64,000 bases of DNA from Methylobacterium sp. UNC378MF (GTDB lineage Bacteria > Pseudomonadota > Alphaproteobacteria > Rhizobiales > Beijerinckiaceae): positions 62,001 to 126,000 of the forward strand of contig NZ_FMWU01000003.1 of NCBI RefSeq assembly GCF_900103195.1, written 5' to 3'. This document shows, one piece after another, positions 43,821 through 50,928 of the stretch. Numbering within the stretch: position 1 is the first letter of the stretch; the number at the start of each line of letters is the position of its first letter. The position numbers were made by a program, and so were the translations under genes. The notes under the pieces were generated by a model. That model was not told the origin of the DNA and ran no database searches. It saw only the letters and a list, made by a program, of their open reading frames with translations.

Positions 43821-45196
43821 CAGTGAGTGGGTTGGTTGTGTGCAGCCCGTGGGATGGGCTGTATTGGCTCAGGAACGGGTTTAGGCTTCACAGGCAGGGT
43901 AACATCCAGAATGAATTTGGAGGCCTCCTGTAGGGCTTCCTGAGCGATTGCAGTGTTGCTCTGTGCGACGAAAACACCATCATGGCTTGGAAGAGCCACA
44001 ACACTCAAGGACATGAGGTGGTCTAGCGCCTCAAGGAGGATGTCACTTTCAAGCTTCATCAATCGATAGCCCAGGGGAACCTTGAGAGGCACCGGGGGAT
44101 CAATGATAGGCACCAGTGCGGGATGCTTGGCCTTCAGAGCGGCGCGGAGGCTTGCTGGCGTGGCTCCAGGGGGTAGGCCCTCTAGCGGCTTTCCGTACTT
44201 CCGACCGGCCCGGCCACCATTTAACAGAGATGAGAGGCCCTTCTTGACGGCGCTCCGGTGCTCCTTGTTCGAGTGGTCATAGCCGTCCAAGAGCCCGGTC
44301 AAATCGTATGGGTCGTCCTGGGACCACTCCTTGCCCAGCAGCAGGTAAGCTATCCTGGGGTGCATCGCCTCGAAGTCGAGGTCCGCGATGGGTTCGCCTT
44401 GGATGCGGAGGCTGCCCCTGCGGTCTTTCTCCAGGTTCGTCCAGAAGCCACCACTGAGACGGCCGACTTGATCGAAGCGCGCGGCCTGGTCGTTCAGGAC
44501 CACAAATCGGCGACTGAGGGTGCGGTCATTGATGGTGTCCACCAAGCCCAGGCCATCGGGGATGAACTCCAGATCCGCACCAGCCAGGAAGCTGTTTAGG
44601 CGAGACATCTCCAATCGGATGCGCTCAGTCTCAGGGGTGTCCTGGAACTCGATGTCCCTTCTGGTCGGTGGCTGGCCTGGGCCGTGGACAACCTTCCGTC
44701 TGAGCATCAGGAGCGGGTAGTTCCTATCGATCCTGAAGCATCCCAGGTCCACGCCCAGACCGGACACCAAGGCCGCGAGACGGCTGGTGGCTCGAATGGT
44801 GGTCAGGCCTCTGCCCCTGGCACCCATCGCCTGAGTGAGGAACCCTGCGGCCTCCAGGAGGTCCACCGTCTGAACGAAGGTGGCCCGGGGGATCGCCGGA
44901 TTATCGTAGGCTCTGCGGCCTCCTGTGTCGCGGGAGATGACCAAGGGTTTGCCTTCGGGGTGCCTGAGGAGGCTGTAGGCCAGATTGGACACAACTACAT
45001 CGGTAACGAGGCGGAAGGTCTCAGCGTCCTTTGCCCTGCGCTTCCTGGCTCTCTCTTCGATGAACGTGACCTCATCAATCACCACATCCAACACAGAGCC
45101 TAGAGACCCCGGTCTCGATAGGCGGTACTGATTGAGCCAATGGTCCTTCTCCTTTGTGTTTATACCATCATCGTCATCCTCAGTGTCCTGAGTCAT
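43811..45196 (-). CDS. Putative replication protein: winged-helix-like region plus family-A-polymerase-like palm
   Basis: A 461-residue protein with two readable parts. Residues about 62-150 look like a winged helix-turn-helix of the initiator type (ETFRLVTDVVVSNLAY, then IPRATFVQTVDLLEAAGFL). Residues about 272-430 carry motifs in the order and spacing of family A DNA polymerases: motif A-like ADLDFEAMHPRIAY (Asp272 and Asp274), motif B-like RSAVKKGLSSLL ... RKYG (Lys318/319, Asn326, Tyr334-Gly335) and motif C-like VVALPSHDGVFVA (His405-Asp406), followed by a helix as in PolI. Upstream lies an array of about 70-bp repeats. The polymerase reading is an inference from motifs; no exonuclease domain is seen. 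Confidence 0.6.
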   Translation of the reverse strand: MTQDTEDDDDGINTKEKDHWLNQYRLSRPGSLGSVLDVVIDEVTFIEERARKRRAKDAETFRLVTDVVVSNLAYSLLRHPEGKPLVISRDTGGRRAYDNPAIPRATFVQTVDLLEAAGFLTQAMGARGRGLTTIRATSRLAALVSGLGVDLGCFRIDRNYPLLMLRRKVVHGPGQPPTRRDIEFQDTPETERIRLEMSRLNSFLAGADLEFIPDGLGLVDTINDRTLSRRFVVLNDQAARFDQVGRLSGGFWTNLEKDRRGSLRIQGEPIADLDFEAMHPRIAYLLLGKEWSQDDPYDLTGLLDGYDHSNKEHRSAVKKGLSSLLNGGRAGRKYGKPLEGLPPGATPASLRAALKAKHPALVPIIDPPVPLKVPLGYRLMKLESDILLEALDHLMSLSVVALPSHDGVFVAQSNTAIAQEALQEASKFILDVTLPVKPKPVPEPIQPIPRAAHNQPTHCCA

Positions 45197-45304
45197 CCCT
45201 GATCCTCATGGGTATCCTCTCATGTGTATATCTATAACAGTCATCTCCCTCAGTGATCTGGGTCTGTAGGTGGACCCCAGGACTACCATTAGTAAATGGC
45301 ATAA

Positions 45305-45336
45305 GGAAAAACCCAGGAGCACAGCGGCCCCCAGGG
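45305..45336 (-). terminator. Probable intrinsic terminator upstream of the replication gene
   Basis: Minus-strand stem ACCCTGGGG pairing with CTCCTGGGT (two mismatches) followed by a TTTTT run. It could stop transcripts that come from the HEPN module or the repeat array before they enter the replication gene. Confidence 0.5.
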
Positions 45337-45454
45337 TCTGACGTGATGTGGTCTTTTTGATCGATGACGGGATCAGCGAGAGAACGACGGGTCTCCGGGT
45401 CCACTGCGGGGTGGCTTCGGGAGGTGCCTGCGGGCGGGTCGGTTTGCGCCTGTT

Positions 45455-46195
45455 TTCTCTAAAGGGGGGATTATTCGGTCCTTAAAGTGTCGTAACCCTC
45501 TGAGCGATATCAGGAACCTTGCCTATAAAATCGGCCCGTTCGGCGATGCTATCATTTTAGGACTTAGAGCCTACGAACAGACTTAGGTCTCTAGCATCCA
45601 AGCCCTAACCACGAAACGGATGACTGTCGGTCCAACAGCCTACGCTACGAACCTTCAGGCCCGACCTACAGCACCGCCGGATACCGTCTCGGAAGCCGTG
45701 TGTTCTCTAGAGGGCCACCGTTGCGACATCCAATCTGGGCTAACCCACGGAGCTATATTAGGAACCTTGCCCATCACGGGATGGCCCTCAGAACCCTGGC
45801 AGCCTCACGGCTCTCTAAAGGGGGACGTTTGCGGCCGGAAGTTTCCGCCAAGCCCCTGAGGGAACACGAGAACCAAGCTACCAGACTGCCTCGGTTGCCC
45901 ATCGACGGGCGGGGATAGGGAACGGCGGTTCTCTGGAGGGGGCACGTTGTGGCCCTTAAAGTGGTCCAAGCTTCTGAGCGTTCTTGGGAACCCTGCTAAC
46001 CTCCGAGGCCCCGTGTGGCGCCCGGGTTCTCTAGAGGGTGAGTTATTCAGGCCTTAAGTCGGGTCAAGCTCCTGAGCGACCTGCGGAACCAAGCTACTCA
46101 GCGAGACCCCGCGCGATCCGTCCGTTCTCTAAAGGGTCTCCGTTGCGACCACCAAACCGAACCAAGACCCTGAGGGTGCTCAGGAACTCACCCAG
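45455..46195. repeat. Array of at least six 70-bp direct repeats with fixed internal spacing
   Basis: Units start at 45455, 45703, 45811, 45929, 46029 and 46125. Each begins TTCTCTAAAGGG (or close), has GTTGCG or ATTATTC about base 18, often CTTAA about base 27, CTGAGCG or CTGAGGG at 46-52 (less clear at 45703), and GGAACC at exactly 59 (AGAACC and GGAACT in two units). Gaps between units vary from about 30 to 55 bases, but one step (45455 to 45703) is about double and may hold a degraded unit near 45587. No gene is present. The position just upstream of the putative replication gene fits an iteron-type replication origin; multiple regulatory sites are the alternative. Confidence 0.75.
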
Positions 46196-46414
46196 TCACG
46201 GGAGGGGCCGGTGAACGGGCCCTGGAATGCCTCTGTAATGCGCCAGGAAGTCCCAGGACGGCCGTGAGGAGCTCGGGGCAGAAGAGGGGCCGGGAGAGGC
46301 TGAGGGGCGTCCTGGGAGCCCTAGCGGGGCTGTGGGTATGCGCCGCTTTTGGCTCATGAGGCATTTCAAGGGGCGATCTGAGGAACCCAGAAATCATCCA
46401 AAGACAGTGCTGGA

Positions 46415-47164
46415 CTAGATGATCGCCAGAACCACATTGTTGACTAGGTCGGTAATTGCATCATCCGCTTGCGCCTGTGTGACCTCAATGGAGGAAGGAT
46501 GAGCCACCCTGTTGCGCCTCCTGAGCTTCTCTTCAAGGATTCCGGATACGTTTGAAGTGACGAGCTTTGCGTGTTTGAGGATCTCAATGACCTCCTTTTC
46601 CTTAAGGTCATCAAAGTCGTCAACCACTGCAATTATCAGTCCCTTTTTTGGAAATTTGACCTGGAGTGACGTGTTGAACTTCGCAAGCCGTGCGGGTTCT
46701 GCCATCGTCCAACGGCGGAGATGGTCAAAAGCAAGGTTCCAAGCCATAACGATGGCGGCTCGGTAGGCTTTCACCCGATAGCAGTTCAGGGCTTCTGAAA
46801 GGAACGCTCGTTCGGCTAAGTCCGGAACTTTGGCCGGCAGCGCAACAAGGAGTGATGCGACAGCTATCGAAGTCGGTTGAGCGCCATACCGAGCGTCGAG
46901 TTTCCTCCTTAGTGTCTCCTCCAGCCTGTAGAGGTCACGAGTCTGACGAAGCTGAGGTGGCTTCTTCGAGGCTAATCGAGGCAGGTACAATGAAAGATCT
47001 GGCGGCTCAGTAAGTGCCTTCCTAAATGCATCCCTCAGTTGGGCAGCGGTAAACGCTGGCATTCCCTTATGATTGTGGAGATACCAAGCAAACGCAGTGG
47101 TCTGTTCTACCTTCGTTAGTTGGTGGAAACGAGGAACGCCATCGGCAAATTCTTTAGGTTCCAC
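46415..47164 (-). CDS. HEPN-domain protein, second gene of a two-gene module
   Basis: A 249-residue helical protein. The C-terminal region has RNRVAHPSS (Arg217, His222: R-x4-H) and VTQAQADDAITDLVNNVVL, the pattern typical of HEPN domains. The middle part (FLSEALNCYRVKAYRAAIVMAWNLAFDHLRRW, here as ALNCYRVKAYRAAIVMAW) also fits HEPN-like helices. It starts four bases after the stop of the 206-residue gene, so the two form one unit. Possible roles are an RNase effector of a defence or toxin-antitoxin module. Confidence 0.7.
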   Translation of the reverse strand: MEPKEFADGVPRFHQLTKVEQTTAFAWYLHNHKGMPAFTAAQLRDAFRKALTEPPDLSLYLPRLASKKPPQLRQTRDLYRLEETLRRKLDARYGAQPTSIAVASLLVALPAKVPDLAERAFLSEALNCYRVKAYRAAIVMAWNLAFDHLRRWTMAEPARLAKFNTSLQVKFPKKGLIIAVVDDFDDLKEKEVIEILKHAKLVTSNVSGILEEKLRRRNRVAHPSSIEVTQAQADDAITDLVNNVVLAII

Positions 47165-47168
47165 TTCT

Positions 47169-47789
47169 TCAATCGCCTGCGATACTCAATTCATCGACCA
47201 CAGCAAGACCAATTTGCGTAATCGTATAACCCTCTTTTCCATCGCCGATGAGTTTCTGATCGTACTTGAGTTTCCGCAGCGGCGCGCCAAAATCGGCTAT
47301 CTTCACAGACCAACCCGCCAAGCGGTAACAAGCATACACATGCCCCTGATTGATCGGCTCGTTAGACAGGCATTCCCTCGACCAAGCTGCAACAACAAGA
47401 AATCTCTCAGCGTCGCTCTCAGCCTTCCGCTTTGATGCGTATTCTTTCCAGGATGCCGCTGCTGATGGATCCAGGTCGACAGCAGTAGGCACAGTCACGC
47501 GTCTAACACGCGGCTCCTTAGGCTTGCGGATCGTAGGCTCGGCAACAGGCTCGTCTTGTAATTCCTGCGCCGCATCGTCGGAAGTATCATCAAGCAACTG
47601 CTGAGATGCTGGCAGACCTTGTGCAGGTGCCTGGATGATTACACGTGGTGGGACAGCGGCCTGGGTTGGCTTGAGGGCGTGCTGTATGGCCTGTGCCATC
47701 TGAGCGAAATCATTACCGTCGCCGAGTTCAGCCTCCAGGACAACTAGCCTGAAGCGTCCACCACTCTTGCCGTTGGGTTGCTTCGCCAT
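47169..47789 (-). CDS. Partner protein of the HEPN module, 206 residues
   Basis: The N-terminus (GGRFRLVVLEAELGDGNDF) reads as a strand-rich domain; the middle (about residues 60-105) is a flexible Pro/Glu/Thr linker; the C-terminal part (VYACYRLAGWSVKIADFGA and KEGYTITQIGLAVVDEL) looks like a winged-helix-like domain. No known family is assigned with confidence. It is the first gene of the two-gene module and could be the antitoxin/sensor. Confidence 0.6.
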   Translation of the reverse strand: MAKQPNGKSGGRFRLVVLEAELGDGNDFAQMAQAIQHALKPTQAAVPPRVIIQAPAQGLPASQQLLDDTSDDAAQELQDEPVAEPTIRKPKEPRVRRVTVPTAVDLDPSAAASWKEYASKRKAESDAERFLVVAAWSRECLSNEPINQGHVYACYRLAGWSVKIADFGAPLRKLKYDQKLIGDGKEGYTITQIGLAVVDELSIAGD

Positions 47790-47955
47790 CCGTGCCTCAC
47801 ACGAGAACGAACAGTGAAGGTACCGCTCGCTGAGCTATGAGTGCAATCCCTTAGCGATAGGAATCCACGCCAATTCCATCTTTTCGCTACCTGGTGGAAC
47901 GTCGGCCCTGGTGGCCTGCTTGCGGAACGGCCCAGGTTGTCTCTACTGTCAAGCC

Positions 47956-48213
47956 ATGCGCTTCAATGCCTTCGCCCTTGCCTCTGTGCTGCTTTCAGGT
48001 GCTCCAGCGATGGCTCAAGTCTGCACCGAAAGTTCAGGGACGGTGTACTGCCCCAATGGCGTTACCGGGTTCCGAGACACATCGGGCAATCTCTGGATCA
48101 GCAAGGGCCGCCAGGGAACTGTGATCCTCAACATGGATGACAACGGCCAGGATCAAGAGCCACCCAGGCGCAAGCGGGATCGTGGCGGCTTCATCAGTGA
48201 GCAGGAGTGGTGA
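47956..48213 (+). CDS. Small secreted protein, 85 residues
   Basis: Start at ATG 47956 gives a signal peptide (MRFNAFALASVLLSGAPAMA) with cleavage near AMAQ. The mature part has two cysteines (VCTESSGTVYCPNG) that could form a disulfide, and a basic C-terminus (PPRRKRDRGG). No family recognised. It is on the plus strand between minus-strand genes of the element. Confidence 0.55.
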   Translation: MRFNAFALASVLLSGAPAMAQVCTESSGTVYCPNGVTGFRDTSGNLWISKGRQGTVILNMDDNGQDQEPPRRKRDRGGFISEQEW

Positions 48214-48243
48214 GGCTCGACTTCCGCGTCGGTCGGTACTTCG

Positions 48244-48537
48244 TCATCGCGGTAGCTCAGGTCGAGGTGTAAAGGGCCTCAGCGCCTTCCAAAGGGCCAC
48301 CAGAGAGAACACTACGAACCAGGATCCTAGGATTGCCATGTGTGCCCCGCGCCAGAACGGGGGCCAATCCAGCAGATAGCGCATCCTATGGAACGATGGT
48401 GTCCAGGAAGGATCTGCGTAAACCGGAGCACGCCACAGCATCAGCGAGCCCACGGCCAACAGGAAGGCACCAGCACCAGCGGCTTTCAGACGGTCCCTCA
48501 GTGTCGGGGGGAAGTCATCAGGCTCTAGCAGCGCCAT
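48244..48537 (-). CDS. Small membrane protein, 97 residues
   Basis: Two hydrophobic segments, at residues about 19-38 (GAGAFLLAVGSLMLWRA) and about 66-85 (AILGSWFVVFSLVAL). A soluble loop with two Trp-rich stretches lies between. No recognised family. Next to the integrase gene on the same strand. Confidence 0.55.
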   Translation of the reverse strand: MALLEPDDFPPTLRDRLKAAGAGAFLLAVGSLMLWRAPVYADPSWTPSFHRMRYLLDWPPFWRGAHMAILGSWFVVFSLVALWKALRPFTPRPELPR

Positions 48538-48552
48538 CGCATATCGCTTCGA

Positions 48553-49998
48553 TCAAGCGGCCTGGGGAGCCTTCAGGACCACCTTCAACATGTGCTCATG
48601 AAGTTGCTCCAGCGTATACCCCTCGCCGTAGCCCTGACCGATGGAACGCTTGCCCCAGCCGCCAAGGATGTCCTGGATGGGCTCTGGGATGCCAGCGTGC
48701 CTCAGGCGGTCCCTCATGGCGTGCCTGAAGGAGTGTGAGGTCTTGTCGTTGCCTAGGAGACCGCCCAGCCATTTGTTGATGGTAGCAGCCGAGTGGCCGG
48801 CCCTGAGTGTCCCATCCTTGACGTACTGTGGGAACAGCCAAGGGGAGGGGGCCGTGTCTCGCTTCCTAGGAGCCGCCAGAGCCCGCTGAGCCGCCCAAAG
48901 GGCCTCACCTACCAAAGGCACCTTACGCTCGCTGGCGGGCGTCTTGAGCGTCCTACCGAGACTTGTGTGAGGCTGGATGATGATGTGAGGAACAGCGCCG
49001 CTCAGAACCACATCAGTCCGCAGCAGACCAACGACCTCTGCCAGACGCGCCCCAGTGTCCAATTGGACGGCTATGATGTGGCGTATGTAGTCGTCTCTCT
49101 CACGACAAGCCTTAGTGATCGACACAAGCTCCTCTGATGTGAACGGCGACCGCTCCTTGGCATCCTCGCTCTCCTGAGGAATGTGTAAGCTCTCGAAGGG
49201 GTTGTTTCGGGACTGTAGGTCGAACTCAATGAGCCCCCGATTGAACACAGCCACTACGGTGGTGAGATTGCGCCGGACAGTCTGTGTCTTGTTCCCCTTC
49301 GCTAACATGGCCTCCAGGAGCTTGTGAGCATGATCCCGCCGACACTCCTTCAGCGTTAGGTCACCCAGCGCGCCGTAGACCTGCGAGAACACACGCTCAG
49401 CATCAGCCCTGAATTTGGCCTGAGCTCCCCGGGGGTGAAGCTTGAGGTAGATCGCGAGGGCATCGCTCAGCTTGGCCTCAGGTAGCGTATCACCCTCTTT
49501 GAGAAGCCTTACGGCCTCCCGCTCCCAGGGTGTCCAGAAGTCTTCAACGTCGATGTGTTCGAGTTCCGGGGACTGCCGGGCTTCCATGTAGGCTGGCCCA
49601 TACCGTCGCATGAAGTAGCGGTCTAACGCGTCTGTAGGGTCCTCCCACGGCTGAAGCTTGCGGCCGGGCGTGAGGATGCCGGGGGTTAGATCGAGGACTG
49701 CCAAGAGCGCCTTGGCTGCCTCCCGGTTCGCAGGGGTGGTGACACGGCCCCGTCCCTCATCGGCCGCCAGCGAGGCCCACAGGACATCATCAGCCGATGC
49801 GAGCTTGGCCGCAGCCGCCGTGGCAACCTTCAGATCCCGGGTCTTGAGGCTCTTACGGATATGCGTCTTGCCGCCGTGGTGAGGCTGAGCGTGGGCAGGG
49901 ATGCGCCGCACGTACCAGAGGACCCCATCGCCCTTGAAGTCGCGAACGTAGCGGACCTTCACCACCAGGCACCCGGTATCGAGAAGCTTCCAGGCCAA
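48553..49998 (-). CDS. Tyrosine recombinase (integrase of the element)
   Basis: A 481-residue integrase. The N-terminal arm-binding part includes a VRRIPAHAQPHH-like stretch; the catalytic domain has the Arg in DTGARLAEVVG, HSFRHAMRD (His-x-x-Arg), GGWGKRS at the second His/Trp position, and a C-terminal candidate Tyr in GYGEGYTLEQ. It lies 80 bases left of the tRNA-Thr 3' end, beside attR, as expected for a tRNA-targeting integrase. It should excise and insert the 12.2-kb element. No excisionase gene is recognised. Confidence 0.92.
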   Translation of the reverse strand: MAWKLLDTGCLVVKVRYVRDFKGDGVLWYVRRIPAHAQPHHGGKTHIRKSLKTRDLKVATAAAAKLASADDVLWASLAADEGRGRVTTPANREAAKALLAVLDLTPGILTPGRKLQPWEDPTDALDRYFMRRYGPAYMEARQSPELEHIDVEDFWTPWEREAVRLLKEGDTLPEAKLSDALAIYLKLHPRGAQAKFRADAERVFSQVYGALGDLTLKECRRDHAHKLLEAMLAKGNKTQTVRRNLTTVVAVFNRGLIEFDLQSRNNPFESLHIPQESEDAKERSPFTSEELVSITKACRERDDYIRHIIAVQLDTGARLAEVVGLLRTDVVLSGAVPHIIIQPHTSLGRTLKTPASERKVPLVGEALWAAQRALAAPRKRDTAPSPWLFPQYVKDGTLRAGHSAATINKWLGGLLGNDKTSHSFRHAMRDRLRHAGIPEPIQDILGGWGKRSIGQGYGEGYTLEQLHEHMLKVVLKAPQAA

Positions 49999-50078
49999 AG
50001 TAGCACCCCCGGTTGCACCAGGGACGCACCCAAAGAGCCCTTAAGCCCTTGTCTCTACACCGTAAATAGGAATGTAGG

Positions 50079-50100
50079 TGGTGCTGCGAGAGAGGATTGA
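50079..50100. repeat. attR, right 22-bp direct repeat inside tRNA-Thr
   Basis: Identical to 37876-37897. It covers the CCA end, discriminator, acceptor 3' strand and part of the T arm of the tRNA gene. Confidence 0.85.
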
Positions 50101-50153
50101 ACTCTCGACCTCTTCATTACCAATGAAGTGCTCTACCACTGAGCTACCGCAGC
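50079..50153 (-). tRNA. tRNA-Thr (anticodon GGT)
   Basis: Folds as a full cloverleaf on the minus strand: acceptor GCTGCGG with TCGCAGC (one G-U pair), D stem GCTC/GAGC, anticodon stem CTTCA/TGAAG with loop TTGGTAA (anticodon GGT, reads ACC/ACU), T stem GAGAG/CTCTC with loop TTCAATC, discriminator A and encoded CCA. Its 3' end is the integration target of the element to the left. Confidence 0.95.
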
Positions 50154-50254
50154 AGGTGACCGAGGCGCCCCGTGGAGGGCGTGTCCGTCCGGCCGAGTGG
50201 GGCCATAACGGATCGCCGCAGCGTTGGCAACGCCGTGTTGCGCTTCCGCGCATT

Positions 50255-50689
50255 TTACGTGCGCGCTGCGGCCCGGATCAGGGCGGCGAGGCCCGGCTCG
50301 GAGACTGCCTCGGCGGCCTCCGACGGCGTGAACCAGCGCAGCTCGCGCTGACGCGCCTCGGGGAAGTGCTTGAGCTGCTTGCGCACCTCCAGGGGGAACA
50401 CCTTCACCTGACACAGGACGGTGTCGAGGTTCCGGAGGCGCTTCTGATAGAGGTACAGGCCGATCGGGCGCTTGCCGACCGCACCGCGCAGGCCGGCCTC
50501 CTCGTAGGCCTCCCGCGCGGCCGCCTCAAACGGCTTGCGGCCCTTCATCGGCCACCCCTTGGGGATGACCCAGCGGCGACTCTCCCGCGAGGTCACCAGC
50601 AGGATCTTGGTCTTTCCGTCCCGCCCGGACCGGAACGGCAGGGCTCCGACCTGCCGGCGCGGCTCGCTCTCCTCGTCGAGGAGGGTCAC
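50255..50689 (-). CDS. Nudix hydrolase (DIPP-like)
   Basis: A 144-residue Nudix protein. Seen: PRRQVGALPFRSG, WVIPKGWPMKG and the Nudix box GWPMKGRKPFEAAAREAYEE, then AGLRG; the box's first Glu position is Arg but the REAYEE core with the two catalytic Glu is intact. Such proteins cleave nucleoside- or inositol-diphosphate-linked compounds; this deviation resembles diphosphoinositol polyphosphate hydrolases. I use the GTG start at 50689 because the upstream extension does not resemble a Nudix protein; the ribosome site is weak. Confidence 0.88.
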   Translation of the reverse strand: MTLLDEESEPRRQVGALPFRSGRDGKTKILLVTSRESRRWVIPKGWPMKGRKPFEAAAREAYEEAGLRGAVGKRPIGLYLYQKRLRNLDTVLCQVKVFPLEVRKQLKHFPEARQRELRWFTPSEAAEAVSEPGLAALIRAAART

Positions 50690-50928
50690 GGCCGCACCGC
50701 GCGACGCGGGACGCCGCCCCGATCCGACGGGATCAACGGCGCGTGCAGGCTCTGGGCAGGCTGGGGGATGATCGGATCCTCGGTCGGCGGCTCTCACGAC
50801 AAGCTACACGGCAAGCCAGCTCATTCAACTTGCAATAGTCGAGCGCCGCGGCGTGCCCGTGACCCCGCGGCGCTCCTGTCATTCCGCGTCCGCACAGCCG
50901 GCAATAGCCGGCTCTGCGATCCGACCGG

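Larger units (their letters stand above)
37876..50100. mobile_element. 12.2-kb integrated element at tRNA-Thr(GGT)
   Basis: Bounded by a 22-bp direct repeat: the left copy (37876-37897) and the right copy (50079-50100), which is the 3' end of the tRNA-Thr gene. The tyrosine integrase gene sits just left of the right repeat, the usual arrangement for an element that integrates into a tRNA 3' end and leaves the tRNA intact. The genes inside are visibly less GC-rich than on either side. Cargo: integrase, serine recombinase, a phage-type lysozyme protein, a putative replication protein with an upstream repeat array, HEPN genes, a PD-(D/E)XK nuclease and several unknowns. No capsid, terminase, portal, relaxase or conjugation gene is recognised, so a satellite or plasmid-like element is more likely than a complete prophage. 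Confidence 0.88.

Noticed and set aside
45455-46195. CRISPR array
   Set aside because: The repeats are too long and degenerate, the units keep spacing inside rather than between them, and no cas gene is present.
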